From NCBI GenBank assembly GCA_043736395.1, contig JAYTCQ010000042.1:1-29018 (forward strand): a stretch of 29,018 nucleotides of DNA, read 5' to 3'. A model generated the notes under the pieces. The model saw only the letters and a program-made list of their open reading frames with translations. It ran no database searches and was not told where the DNA came from. The position numbers and the translations under genes are program-made. Below, one piece after another: positions 7,457 through 16,015 of the stretch. This DNA is from JAFDVL01 sp043736395. GTDB lineage: Bacteria; Acidobacteriota; Blastocatellia; RBC074. Numbering within the stretch: position 1 is the stretch's first letter; the number at the start of each line of letters is the position of its first letter.

Positions 7457-10045
7457 TTATTTACCTTTTTCAATGCCGCTGATCGAATCTGCCAATGCCG
7501 CTTTGAGCGTATCAAGGCATTCGTATTGCTGGATTTCGCGCAGTGCTGGTAACGCAGTCGGATTCTCAATTTTCCCCAAAGCCCGCACGCTGGCAATGCG
7601 CACCCGAATCGCTTTATCTTTGAGCAGCTGGATCAAATATTGCACAATTGCATCATCAGCCTGCGTTTTGCGAAGTTCTTTTCCGATCGCCCCTAAACAC
7701 ACGACAGCGGCCACACGAACGGCCAGATGTTCACCGTACTGGCTGTGCTTCATCGCCAAATCTACCGCACGATTTTCCTTCTTAAATTTGAACGAATGAA
7801 AGACTGAACATCGTACAACTTCCTGCCAGGAGTGAATTTTTAATCCACTGGAAATAATATCATAATTTCCACGATCTTCGCCGCTGAGGTTTCCGAGCGC
7901 GCGAATCGTCGTGACCAGCACAAAATAGCTCTGTTCATTGGTCAATACATTTTGGAAAAAATGAATAATTTTTTCTTCGCTTTTTCCCTTGCCTAAACCC
8001 CAGATGCAAGCCCGGCGAACGCTTGCGTCGCGGCTCAATTCATAAGTATCCATTAAGGCTTTTTGCGCTTCGCTGTTACCGATTTCACCCAATGAAATCG
8101 CGGCTGCCATCTTCACCGGATAAAATTCGTCACGGCTCAAAACATCAATTAAAGCTGGTGTGACGGCCTCGTCAACCTTCAGATTTGCCAGTTCGCGAGC
8201 AGCTCTGGCGCGGCCCAGAAAATCTTCATCGTGCCTGAGCTGAAACAATAATTCTGACACGGATTTTGGAAAGCGCATCAGCTTAAACGTCCGGTGCCAT
8301 TTATCGAAGACCACCATTTTCGGCTTCGTTTCACAGGGGAAATAAAACTCCTGTTCGTTTTTCTCAATCCAGACATGAAGACTTTGGCGAGCCAGCGATT
8401 CAATGACTTCATTCGACTCTTCATGAACAATTTCTATTTCTGCCGGAAAGCGAAACGCCTCTACCGCCTCATCATTTTCATCCGCCTTTTGCACCTGCTT
8501 CACTTGCAAGCGAAGCATTTTTTGAGCGGCCTGCCATTCATATTCAACTTCGATTTCAGGATAGCCTTCGCTGTAAATCCATTGGTCAAAAAACCACTGT
8601 AAATTTTTGCCGGTGACCTCTTCAATCGCGACTTTGAAGTCGTTGGTTTCCACGACCCCAAAAGCGAATTTCCCGGCATATCGTGCCATCGAGCGGAAGA
8701 AATCTTCGTCACCTAAAATGTGTCGCAGCATTGCCAACACGCACGAGCCTTTTTCGTAGGCGTGACGATCCATCAGCTCTTCTGAGTAACGATAATGATC
8801 GTGAAAAATCGGACGACGATGTGAAGAAATATCTTCATGCAAATACGTCAGAAAGTCCTGAAACATTGACCATCGCGCTTCATCGTGGCCACGCGTTTTT
8901 TCACGCCAGAGGAATTCCGAATAGGTCGCAAAACTTTCATTCAACCAGATTTCCGTCCAATGTTTGCACGTCACCAAATCGCCCCACCAATGATGCGCCA
9001 ACTCATGCGCCACAATATCTTCGTAGTTCAAATCGAGTTCCGCGCGCGCGTCCAGCAAACACCGATCCGTCATCGTCGTGGCGGAAGTGTTTTCCATCGC
9101 GCCGAATAAAAAATCCTCGACGAGGATTTGTGAATACTTCGCGAACGGGTATGGATAACCAAATTTGCCCGCAAAAAACTCAATCATCTGCGGAGTTTTC
9201 TCGAATAATTTTTTGCCCGCTTCGGCGCGATCAGCGTAGACATAATATTCAACGGGCAATCCATTCACGCGTTCCTGAATCGCCTGATATTCTCCCACGA
9301 CGACCGTGACCAGATACGCCGGATGCGGTTGATCTTGTCGCCAATGATATGTTTTGGTACGTGCTTCACTGTTTGCCGAAGTCTTTAATAAAGCTCCATT
9401 CGAGAGCGCAAAATATTTTTCATCCACCGTCGCAATCAGTTCCGTAGTCATTTTCTGATGCGGTGTATCAACACACGGAAACCACCAATGCGCATCCTCA
9501 GTTTGCCCTTGCGACCAAATTTGATGCGGCTTTCCTGCGTATTCACCATCCGGTTTGACAAAAAATAATCCCTTGCGTGGACGACAAAAATAAGTAATTT
9601 CTAGCATCACTTCTTCGTCGCGTTGCGCGGCAGTTGGCAATTCAATCGTTAGTTTTTCAAGGTGAGTTTCATAAGATAAATCCTGAGGAGATTTACCGAG
9701 CGGCTTCAATGGGGAATTGTCCGGTTCCGGCTGCGTAAAGATGCGGCGCACCTTGCGGATGCTCATTTCTGCGATATCCAGCGTAATTTTCTGGCAGCCA
9801 TTCGAGTAGGGTGAAAGTGTGATCGTGACCGTGCCACTAACACTTTGATCATTTAGATCAAAATTCAAATCAAGCTTTAAATGGTGAAGTCTGTATTCGC
9901 GATCTGGCACACAGCGAAATTCGCCTGGAAGTTTTTCACGCTCGACTGTTAACATCGAAGCGTAAATATCGACATCCGCCCATTGACGTGGATCGAGCAA
10001 GGCAGGGTGAATTAGTGAATCATTGATTGGCGCTTTGGAACTCAT
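7457..10045 (-). CDS. M1-family zinc aminopeptidase with C-terminal HEAT repeats
   Basis: This is an 862-residue gluzincin aminopeptidase. The substrate-binding motif GAMEN is at 315-319. The zinc motif HELAHHWWGD begins at H347 (ligands H347 and H351, catalytic E348), with the third ligand E370 in LNESFATY. The N-terminal beta domain of the family covers about 45-255. From about 595 to the end the protein changes to helical repeats of HEAT type (for example LIDVLSRDEFYPVKMAAAIS, then LGEIGNSEAQKALMDTYELS, and VRIASVRALGKIENPTALPA). These replace the usual ERAP1-like C-terminal domain and probably form a curved scaffold for a protein or peptide partner. There is no signal peptide, so it is cytosolic. 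It is the first gene of the etf operon, 6 bases ahead of etfB; peptide breakdown feeding oxidation through ETF is a plausible but unproven link. Confidence 0.93.
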   Translation of the reverse strand: MSSKAPINDSLIHPALLDPRQWADVDIYASMLTVEREKLPGEFRCVPDREYRLHHLKLDLNFDLNDQSVSGTVTITLSPYSNGCQKITLDIAEMSIRKVRRIFTQPEPDNSPLKPLGKSPQDLSYETHLEKLTIELPTAAQRDEEVMLEITYFCRPRKGLFFVKPDGEYAGKPHQIWSQGQTEDAHWWFPCVDTPHQKMTTELIATVDEKYFALSNGALLKTSANSEARTKTYHWRQDQPHPAYLVTVVVGEYQAIQERVNGLPVEYYVYADRAEAGKKLFEKTPQMIEFFAGKFGYPYPFAKYSQILVEDFLFGAMENTSATTMTDRCLLDARAELDLNYEDIVAHELAHHWWGDLVTCKHWTEIWLNESFATYSEFLWREKTRGHDEARWSMFQDFLTYLHEDISSHRRPIFHDHYRYSEELMDRHAYEKGSCVLAMLRHILGDEDFFRSMARYAGKFAFGVVETNDFKVAIEEVTGKNLQWFFDQWIYSEGYPEIEVEYEWQAAQKMLRLQVKQVQKADENDEAVEAFRFPAEIEIVHEESNEVIESLARQSLHVWIEKNEQEFYFPCETKPKMVVFDKWHRTFKLMRFPKSVSELLFQLRHDEDFLGRARAARELANLKVDEAVTPALIDVLSRDEFYPVKMAAAISLGEIGNSEAQKALMDTYELSRDASVRRACIWGLGKGKSEEKIIHFFQNVLTNEQSYFVLVTTIRALGNLSGEDRGNYDIISSGLKIHSWQEVVRCSVFHSFKFKKENRAVDLAMKHSQYGEHLAVRVAAVVCLGAIGKELRKTQADDAIVQYLIQLLKDKAIRVRIASVRALGKIENPTALPALREIQQYECLDTLKAALADSISGIEKGK

Positions 10046-10117
10046 AGCGCAGTAGTTTCAAGGTTCCGGCGCAGAGATGCAAGGGCAGGTGTCGGGTGCA
10101 AATCATCCTTTCTCCCC

Positions 10118-10783
10118 TCATCCACCAACTTTCAAATTATTATTGACTGAATTCACGGTAGGAGTGTTATTAATAATTTGTATGATGCGGATTCGTTGTT
10201 GTTCATTTGCGACCTGTCCGCTGATGTTGACTTCCCGGTTTATGACTTTGATTTTAATATTTTTCGTTGATAATTCCGGAATAGTCTGAATGCTTTCAAG
10301 TAAATTCGCTTCGAGTTCCAGGTCTTGAACTTTCGAGATGGACGTAATTTTTTCTTCAACCGGTTCAGCCGTCACGGATGATCCAGATACTTTAATTTCG
10401 TTTTTAATGTTCTGAACGTTTGCGACTTCTTTAGCCAGATTTTCAGCCAAATCTCTATCAGCTTCTTTTTGTACGTCCCCAAATAAAGTGACTCTGCCTT
10501 CTTTGCATTCGACCCCGATGCTTTGTGAATGCAATCTTTTTGATTGCGTCATCGCTGCTTTAATTCGTGTCATCATGACGGTATCGGATTTTTTTCGTTC
10601 ATTTTCCGCTGGATCTACTATCGGCTTAGCCACGATAACGGGCTGCACAGATTCGCGATTAATATACAAAAAGTAATAAGTGCCCAGTAATGCCAGCGAA
10701 AGAAACAAGCCGGCAGCAATTATCCGCAACCAGAAATTCAGTCCCATTTCATCGGCTTTTCGAATCAATAAAAGAAAACTCAT
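10118..10783 (-). CDS. Membrane-anchored double BON-domain protein
   Basis: This is a 221-residue protein with one membrane helix at about 19-40 (LRIIAAGLFLSLALLGTYYF) and two BON domains, at about 68-133 and 155-219. Each has the typical pattern of a helix, then GRVTLFGDV or REVNISGQV, then a second helix ending in the V.N.....V strand (VQNIKNEIKV and VNSVNNNLKV). BON domains are thought to bind phospholipid or anionic surfaces, as in OsmY and DolP, so a role in the cell envelope is likely. The start at 10783 is preferred over a longer frame because a strong AGGGGGG purine tract lies about 7 bases before it. It follows the zinc-ribbon protein after 22 bases and probably shares its promoter. 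Confidence 0.8.
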   Translation of the reverse strand: MSFLLLIRKADEMGLNFWLRIIAAGLFLSLALLGTYYFLYINRESVQPVIVAKPIVDPAENERKKSDTVMMTRIKAAMTQSKRLHSQSIGVECKEGRVTLFGDVQKEADRDLAENLAKEVANVQNIKNEIKVSGSSVTAEPVEEKITSISKVQDLELEANLLESIQTIPELSTKNIKIKVINREVNISGQVANEQQRIRIIQIINNTPTVNSVNNNLKVGG

Positions 10784-10805
10784 CACAACCCCCCTACATA
10801 AAATA

Positions 10806-11117
10806 TCAATTGAACAGCGCGCCCAGGCGTGTGCCAGTGACAATCAAAAACGCAAACAATAAGTTCAAGCTAATCAACAACCCGATGGCATGAATAATCC
10901 AGCGCTCGACCGGCGGAGCGATTCCTCCACGAGGGCCGTCTATCGGTTTTACAATCTGACGCGGAATCACACGACGCTCAATAAATATCTGGCTTTGATT
11001 TGGAAAACCTCCGGCATACTCCATTGTCACCGCGCTTCGGCGCAAAAGCGCCCGTCCACAGTTGCTACATTTATGATTGGATGAACGATTTGATCGGTTA
11101 CAATGTTGACAATTCAT
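10806..11117 (-). CDS. Zinc-ribbon protein with a C-terminal membrane anchor
   Basis: This is a 103-residue protein. Residues 1-22 form a CxxC...CxxC zinc ribbon (MNCQHCNRSNRSSNHKCSNC). A linker of about 45 residues rich in arginine and proline follows. One membrane helix at about 75-94 (IHAIGLLISLNLLFAFLIVT) and a short tail end it. The topology is therefore a cytosolic zinc ribbon tethered to the inner membrane from its C-terminal side. Small anchored zinc ribbons of this type are common and mostly uncharacterised. A GAGGT sequence 7 bases before the ATG supports the start. It leads the two-gene unit with the BON protein and is divergent from rarA across 158 bases, which must hold both promoters. 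Confidence 0.75.
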   Translation of the reverse strand: MNCQHCNRSNRSSNHKCSNCGRALLRRSAVTMEYAGGFPNQSQIFIERRVIPRQIVKPIDGPRGGIAPPVERWIIHAIGLLISLNLLFAFLIVTGTRLGALFN

Positions 11118-11213
11118 GAAGCATACCTCGCAAAAGAAATTTCGACTGCGAAAATTTTATGCAGATATTGTCAGGAATTTCCTACAAAGCCATAATTATT
11201 TGGCTTCGAGGTT

Positions 11214-11245
11214 TGGTCGGTGCCATCTCTGGTCAGTACCATCTG
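11214..11245. repeat. Two tandem 16-bp repeats upstream of rarA
   Basis: TGGTCGGTGCCATCTC is followed without a gap by TGGTCAGTACCATCTG (13 of 16 identical). The pair lies 30 bases before the rarA ATG within the divergent promoter region. It may be an operator. Equally, the GGTCAGTACCATCTGCGG type resembles intergenic repeat units I associate with acidobacterial genomes. Confidence 0.5.
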
Positions 11246-11275
11246 CGGCAGCGCGTAGTGTAAAATCAGACTCTT

Positions 11276-12541
11276 ATGTCAAACCAATTTTCGCCTTCGC
11301 TCTTCGATGAACCTGAAACAACTGCTCCTAAAGCTCTTGATCGGCAAGCTCCGTTAGCTGAGCGGATGCGACCACGGACGCTGGAAGAATTCATCGGGCA
11401 AGAGCACATTCTCAGCGAAGGAAAATTACTGAATCGTTTAATCGCCGAAGACAAATTAACTTCGCTGATTTTTTGGGGGCCGCCGGGCACAGGCAAAACT
11501 ACGCTGGCGAATATTATCGCCAAGCAAACCAAATCGAATTTTGTCCCCTTCAGCGCGGTCACTTCCGGCATCAAGGAAATCAAACAAGTGATGGCGGATG
11601 CGGCTTCGCTGAAAAACAAAGCCAATCGCCGGACGGTTTTATTTGTTGATGAAATTCATCGCTTCAATCGTTCACAACAGGATGCGTTTTTGCCGTACGT
11701 CGAAAACGGAACGATCACGTTAATCGGCGCCACTACCGAAAATCCCTCGTTTGAAATTAATTCGGCTTTGCTTTCCAGAATGCGCGTTTTCACGTTGGAA
11801 CAATTGACTGCCGAACAATTGCGCGAAGTCTTACAGCGCGCCTTAACCGATGAACGCGGGCTGAAGGATTTCGCAGTCGAAATCAATGATGAATTATTAT
11901 TGTGGCTGGCAACTAAAACCGGCGGCGATGCGCGGAATGCGTTGAATACTTTAGAGCTGGCGGTCACTGCCGCGACCAAGCAAGTCATCACCGAAAATGA
12001 CCTGCGCGAAGCGATGCAACGCGCGAATGCGGTCTACGATAAATCCGGCGAGCAGCATTACAATTTAATTTCTGCCTTCATTAAATCCATTCGTAATTCC
12101 GACGCCAGCGCTACACTTTACTGGATGGCGCGAATGATCGAAGGCGGCGAAGACCCGATGTTTATTGCTCGCCGCATCGTTCATCACGCTTCCGAAGATA
12201 TTGGCTTAGCCGACCCGCAAGCCTTGGTCATCGCCGCCGCTGCCGCACAAGCGACACATTTAATCGGCTTACCCGAAGCGCGTTTAGCCTTAGCCGAAGC
12301 CGCTGTTTACCTCGCTAAGGCTCCGAAATCAAATCGCGTGTACGTCGCGTATGAAGCCGCAGCCGCTGATGCGAAAGCCACGCAGGCGGAACCCGTGCCG
12401 CTGCATTTGCGCAACGCTCCGACGGCTTTGATGAAGGGATTAGGCTACGGCAAAGATTATCAATACGCGCACGATTTTGAGGACGGAAAAGCTGACATGG
12501 AATGCCTGCCGGATATTCTGAAGGGAAAGAAATATTATTAA
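11276..12541 (+). CDS. rarA: Replication-associated recombination protein A (RarA/MgsA)
   Basis: RarA is a clamp-loader-like AAA+ ATPase that acts at stalled replication forks, related to eukaryotic WRNIP1/Mgs1. Walker A GPPGTGKTT is at 68-76, Walker B VLFVDEIHRF at 121-130, and the sensor 1 region GATTENPSFEINSALLSRMR at 151-170 includes the arginine-finger context SRMR. The C-terminal helical domain characteristic of the family is complete (DPMFIARRIVHHASEDIGLA from about 299, GLGYGKDYQYAHD near 402). The length of 421 residues is typical. It has its own promoter region, shared divergently with the zinc-ribbon gene, and is followed by a palindromic intergenic element, so it is probably monocistronic. 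Confidence 0.96.
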   Translation: MSNQFSPSLFDEPETTAPKALDRQAPLAERMRPRTLEEFIGQEHILSEGKLLNRLIAEDKLTSLIFWGPPGTGKTTLANIIAKQTKSNFVPFSAVTSGIKEIKQVMADAASLKNKANRRTVLFVDEIHRFNRSQQDAFLPYVENGTITLIGATTENPSFEINSALLSRMRVFTLEQLTAEQLREVLQRALTDERGLKDFAVEINDELLLWLATKTGGDARNALNTLELAVTAATKQVITENDLREAMQRANAVYDKSGEQHYNLISAFIKSIRNSDASATLYWMARMIEGGEDPMFIARRIVHHASEDIGLADPQALVIAAAAAQATHLIGLPEARLALAEAAVYLAKAPKSNRVYVAYEAAAADAKATQAEPVPLHLRNAPTALMKGLGYGKDYQYAHDFEDGKADMECLPDILKGKKYY

Positions 12542-12547
12542 GAAGAC

Positions 12548-12701
12548 GACTGGAGCGCAATCGTTTCGATTGCCGCGAGCACGTGAAATACTCGGAACGC
12601 AAGCATCCTGCTTGCTTCGCGAGCGCGTGAAACGCCGCTCGCCACGGTCGTTTGCGACGCTTGCGCTGGCAAACGGCAAGCGAGACGCTTGCGCTCCAGT
12701 C
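12548..12701. repeat. Palindromic intergenic element, copy 1 (154 bp, perfect 13-bp terminal inverted repeats)
   Basis: The ends GACTGGAGCGCAA (12548-12560) and TTGCGCTCCAGTC (12689-12701) are perfect inverted repeats. Inside are the palindrome GCAAGCATCCTGCTTGC (12599-12615) and a GCGAGCG...CGCTCGC stem (12619-12642). A shorter relative occurs at 21434-21486. It looks like a REP/BIME-like or MITE-like non-coding element. Any open frame through it is repeat-derived and should not be annotated as a gene. Confidence 0.8.
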
Positions 12702-12711
12702 AAAATTCATC

Positions 12712-14238
12712 ATGCTCAAATTTTCATCCCGTCAAATTAACTATCTCAAATTCATCTGTATCGTTTTGACGGTTGTTATGTACTTTCTCCGACTTGATAG
12801 CAACGTCGGATTGATGGTTGATGATTCGTGGTATGTGCTGCTCGCCAAATCAATTGCCGAAGGTCACGGCTATCACCTCATCAATTCAACCGCGCCGCAA
12901 ACCACTCCGTTATATCCGCCCGGATTTCCGACGATCCTGTCATTCATCTGGTCGTTCAGTCCAAATTTTCCCGGCAACGTTTTCGCCATGAAATTGGTTT
13001 CTCTGACAGCTCTGGCATTGACCTGGAAATTATTATTGCATCTCAATCGCCAGTATTTTCAGGCTTCTGAAGTGATGAGCTGGCTCATCACAACCGCCGC
13101 GATGCTGTCGCCGTTACTTGTGTATTACGCAACTTCGACGCTCATGTCAGAGTGCATTTTTATGTTACTGCAAACGCTCGTAATCGTGCTGTGCTTCAAA
13201 GCTGAAACTGCCAATAGCAAAAAATGGATTTTAGCAGTTGGGATCATCGCAGGATTTGCGTCTATCATTCGAATTGTCGGAATTGTGCTTATTGTGGCAG
13301 GCACGCTCACATTTTTGCTTAGAAAAGAATTCAGAGCCGCAACCATTATCTGCTGCCTCGGATTTATCCCGGTTGGAATCTGGACAACATACGCTCACAG
13401 GCCATCCTCAATTGCGCCTGAAGAACGCGGCAATTATGTCGCGAATAATTATCTGTTTCACTTTTTGCGAAGTGATGAGAATAATCTCACTTCTCCGAAC
13501 GTGACAGCTCCAGAATTTAGTAACCGGATAGGTAAGAATTTTTATGATCTTATCGCATCCAGCTTTGGAAACTTATTTGCTCCTTATCTCAGTCCTAAAC
13601 GGTTTCCGGCGGGGACAGCCGTAAGCTTTATGATCGCATTAATTTTGTTTGTGGGATTAGTGCAGTCAATTCGCAATAACCTTAATTTCATTGAAATTTA
13701 CGCGATCATTTCACTCTTATTGATTTTGGGATGGGGATACAATCCAACCAGATTTCTCGTGGTCTTGATGCCGATTCTTCTTCAATATTTCATCGTCGGA
13801 ATTGGATGGTTTGCAGAAAAAACGAATTCACAAAAGGCCAATTTACAACTTTTAATAATTTCATTAATTCTTCTAGGATTTGTCGGGGTTCACTTGGCGG
13901 TGATCAATGTAAAATACAACCTGCCCTTTTCAGCCAGACTTAAAAATCAATTCGTAATGTTCGAGCAACAAAATAATTTCGACGAAATTATTCAATGGAC
14001 GCGAAAAAATATTCCAACTAACGAAGTCATTGCGACTGATGTTCCAGCCTTAATTTTTCTTCATACCAATCATCGGACAGTTCATTTAATTGATCCCGAA
14101 AAAGACTGGGAATTATGGCAACAACTTGGCATCCGGCACGTTGTGTTGAGTGGAATTACAACCGTGCATGCTCCCGAAGGATTTCAAATACTATTCTCAA
14201 CGAACGATCAAAAAGCTGTAATCTATAAGATTCAATAA
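12712..14238 (+). CDS. GT-C superfamily membrane glycosyltransferase (GT39/ArnT-like)
   Basis: This is a 508-residue polytopic protein. After the first membrane helix (about 12-27) comes the acidic loop motif VDDSWYVLLAKSIAEGHGY at 36-54, with the D37-D38 pair that marks the catalytic first loop of GT-C enzymes using polyprenyl-phosphate sugars. There are about ten or more further hydrophobic segments, and a soluble C-terminal part of about 90 residues (from roughly FDEIIQWTRKNIPTNEVIAT) that should face the periplasm. The ATG at 12712 is chosen because the longer frame would start inside the palindromic element. The sugar and acceptor cannot be told. It stands alone between rarA and a long hairpin. 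Confidence 0.8.
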   Translation: MLKFSSRQINYLKFICIVLTVVMYFLRLDSNVGLMVDDSWYVLLAKSIAEGHGYHLINSTAPQTTPLYPPGFPTILSFIWSFSPNFPGNVFAMKLVSLTALALTWKLLLHLNRQYFQASEVMSWLITTAAMLSPLLVYYATSTLMSECIFMLLQTLVIVLCFKAETANSKKWILAVGIIAGFASIIRIVGIVLIVAGTLTFLLRKEFRAATIICCLGFIPVGIWTTYAHRPSSIAPEERGNYVANNYLFHFLRSDENNLTSPNVTAPEFSNRIGKNFYDLIASSFGNLFAPYLSPKRFPAGTAVSFMIALILFVGLVQSIRNNLNFIEIYAIISLLLILGWGYNPTRFLVVLMPILLQYFIVGIGWFAEKTNSQKANLQLLIISLILLGFVGVHLAVINVKYNLPFSARLKNQFVMFEQQNNFDEIIQWTRKNIPTNEVIATDVPALIFLHTNHRTVHLIDPEKDWELWQQLGIRHVVLSGITTVHAPEGFQILFSTNDQKAVIYKIQ

Positions 14239-14242
14239 AGGC

Positions 14243-14334
14243 TTTACCGCAAAGGGACAAAGGGGCAAGGGGTCAAAGGGCTGCAAAAATTGGCTGCTCT
14301 TTGTCGCCTTGCCCCTTTGTCCCTTTGCGATAAA
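14243..14334. terminator. Very long hairpin between convergent genes
   Basis: A perfect 23-bp stem (14248-14270 with 14307-14329, beginning CGCAAAGGGACAAAGGGGC) is extended outward by four more pairs past one mismatch (TTTA / TAAA). It is extended inward by imperfect pairing of the GTCAAAGGGC region with GCTCTTTGTC. It separates the glycosyltransferase (+) from the amidohydrolase (-) and could stop transcripts from both sides. The repetitive CAAAGGGACAAAGGGG wording also suggests a dispersed intergenic repeat. Confidence 0.7.
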
Positions 14335-14345
14335 AATTCCCCCTC

Positions 14346-15851
14346 TTAGAATTTTCTCTTTTTCAAAGTCTGCCCTGAAGTGATGCCTGTGACTTTCCCG
14401 TCTTTTACAACCTGTTCACCGTTCACGAAAACATGAGTGATGCCGGACGGCTCCACAAACGGCTTCGCAAAAGTAGCCTGATCGAGCACTTTCGCAGCAT
14501 CAAAAATTACGATGTCCGCCTTCTTGCCAACCTCTAAAATCCCACGATCTTTTAGCCCCGCGCGTGCCGCTGGAAACGAAGTCATTTTGCGAATTGCTTC
14601 CTGCAAATTCAACCATTTTTTCTCGCGAACGTAGCGTCCCAGCACACGCGGGAACGTACCGGCACCGCGTGGATGCTTCATTCCAATACCGCCGTCACTG
14701 GCTACCATCACCCACGGCTGACGATAAAAAACCTCAATATCTTTTTCAATCATCGAACGACAAACGATGGAAGCTCCGCCGTCTTTGACGATGCGCATAT
14801 AAATTTCAATCGCCGTCGTTTTATTTTCATCCGCAATTTTATCCAGCGATTTTCCTTCGTAGTCCTGATGTTTTTCACACGAAGTAATCGTCACTTTTTC
14901 AGGACCGCCAACATCGCTTAAGCCTTTACCGACTTCTAACGCGTTATCGTGTTTGCGGCTGGGAACCAGCACCGTAATCGTCGAAGACCACGCGTCATAC
15001 GGATAACAATCCGCCGTCACATCAACCTTATCCTTGCGTGCTTCTTCGATCATCGCTACAGCTTCAGCCGCCTTGCCCCACACGCCAACCGTACCCATTT
15101 TGATGTGCGAAATCTGCACTGGAATCCTGGCTTCACGCCCGATGCGAATGGCTTCCCGCAATGACTTCAACATCGAATCGGATTCGTCGCGAATGTGGCT
15201 CATATAAATTCCACCGTATTTGGCAGCAACCTTGGCGAGTGTAATCACTTCTTCCGTAGTGCTGGGAAAACCAATGTCGTATTCCAATCCCGTCGAAATT
15301 CCAATGGCTCCATCAATCATTCCCTCCTCGACTAATTCCGCCATCGCCGCAATTTCAGCCTTCGTCGCCGGACGTTTGAAATCTTCGCCCATTACTTTGT
15401 AACGAACCGTCGCATGTCCGACAAAGGCCAGAACGTTCACCGAAGTCGGATGTTGCGTGAGCTTGTCAAAATAATTTTCAAGCGTCCACGCAGAGCTGCC
15501 ATCAGGGCCAATCGCCAGCGTCGTAATGCCCTGTAAAATCTGGCTATCCGCAGTCGGCTGTTTTTCCAGTCCACGTTCAGAATGATTATGAAGATCAATA
15601 AATCCGGGTGCGACAGTCAATTTGCGCGCATCAATTACTTTTTCATTCGGCAAAGGTTTGAGCGATCCAATGGCTTCGATCTGGTCACCAGCGATTCGCA
15701 GATCAGCGCGTTTCGATTTTGTACTGACGCCATCAATGATGTTTCCGCCTGAAAGCAAAATAGAAGTTGTTTGCGCCGTCGCAGGCAGTGACAAAATAAA
15801 GGCAAATACAGCGGTTTGGGTGAATTGGATAAACTTATTTTTTTTGGACAT
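14346..15851 (-). CDS. Secreted N-acyl-D-amino-acid deacylase (D-aminoacylase) family amidohydrolase
   Basis: This is a 501-residue amidohydrolase. A signal peptide (KKNKF...AVFAFILSLPATAQ, cleavage near 27) sends it to the periplasm. The first metal motif HNH (H88, H90) is in APGFIDLHNHSERG, further ligand histidines are H219 (YMSHIRDE) and H249 (QISHIKMG), and the catalytic aspartate lies in VASDGG near the C-terminal third. In characterised D-aminoacylases a cysteine in a GNCG loop also binds zinc; here that loop reads GPDG, with D117 in the cysteine place, which may change the metal centre or substrate. The family hydrolyses N-acyl-D-amino acids or related peptides, so peptidoglycan or D-amino-acid scavenging is a reasonable guess. 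It is preceded by a weak ribosome binding site and stands alone. Confidence 0.88.
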   Translation of the reverse strand: MSKKNKFIQFTQTAVFAFILSLPATAQTTSILLSGGNIIDGVSTKSKRADLRIAGDQIEAIGSLKPLPNEKVIDARKLTVAPGFIDLHNHSERGLEKQPTADSQILQGITTLAIGPDGSSAWTLENYFDKLTQHPTSVNVLAFVGHATVRYKVMGEDFKRPATKAEIAAMAELVEEGMIDGAIGISTGLEYDIGFPSTTEEVITLAKVAAKYGGIYMSHIRDESDSMLKSLREAIRIGREARIPVQISHIKMGTVGVWGKAAEAVAMIEEARKDKVDVTADCYPYDAWSSTITVLVPSRKHDNALEVGKGLSDVGGPEKVTITSCEKHQDYEGKSLDKIADENKTTAIEIYMRIVKDGGASIVCRSMIEKDIEVFYRQPWVMVASDGGIGMKHPRGAGTFPRVLGRYVREKKWLNLQEAIRKMTSFPAARAGLKDRGILEVGKKADIVIFDAAKVLDQATFAKPFVEPSGITHVFVNGEQVVKDGKVTGITSGQTLKKRKF

Positions 15852-15988
15852 GTTTGGCTTGTACCGTAGTTATTGCAGGAAGGGAAGAAAAGTAGCTAAC
15901 CAGTAATTGTATCGCTGCATTTCCTCTTGAGAAATTTTGCACGCCTGATTGCGCAAAAAAGCTGAGTAATTATTCTTTCAGGTTTCCG

Positions 15989-16015
15989 ATAGCGCTGCCC
16001 TTATGGCAGCGCTAT
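15989..16015. terminator. Hairpin overlapping the stop codon of the secreted protein gene
   Basis: A perfect 11-bp stem (ATAGCGCTGCC / GGCAGCGCTAT) with a 5-base loop includes the TAG stop codon of the minus-strand gene at 16012-16014. There is no T-tract after it on the minus strand, so it is either a weak terminator or a 3' end stabiliser. Confidence 0.5.

Noticed and set aside
8683..9309. A 208-codon plus-strand frame inside the M1 aminopeptidase gene
   Set aside because: It is antisense to strongly conserved catalytic sequence (the zinc motif region) and has a composition typical of a shadow frame.
12548..12701. A CRISPR array or a tRNA in the palindromic element
   Set aside because: There are no regularly spaced direct repeats with unique spacers and no cloverleaf or T-loop sequence; the symmetry is that of terminal inverted repeats.
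12440..12703. Minus-strand reading frames of about 87 and 134 codons over the rarA end and spacer
   Set aside because: They read through the palindromic element and antisense to rarA; the translation is arginine-rich repeat sequence and not a protein.
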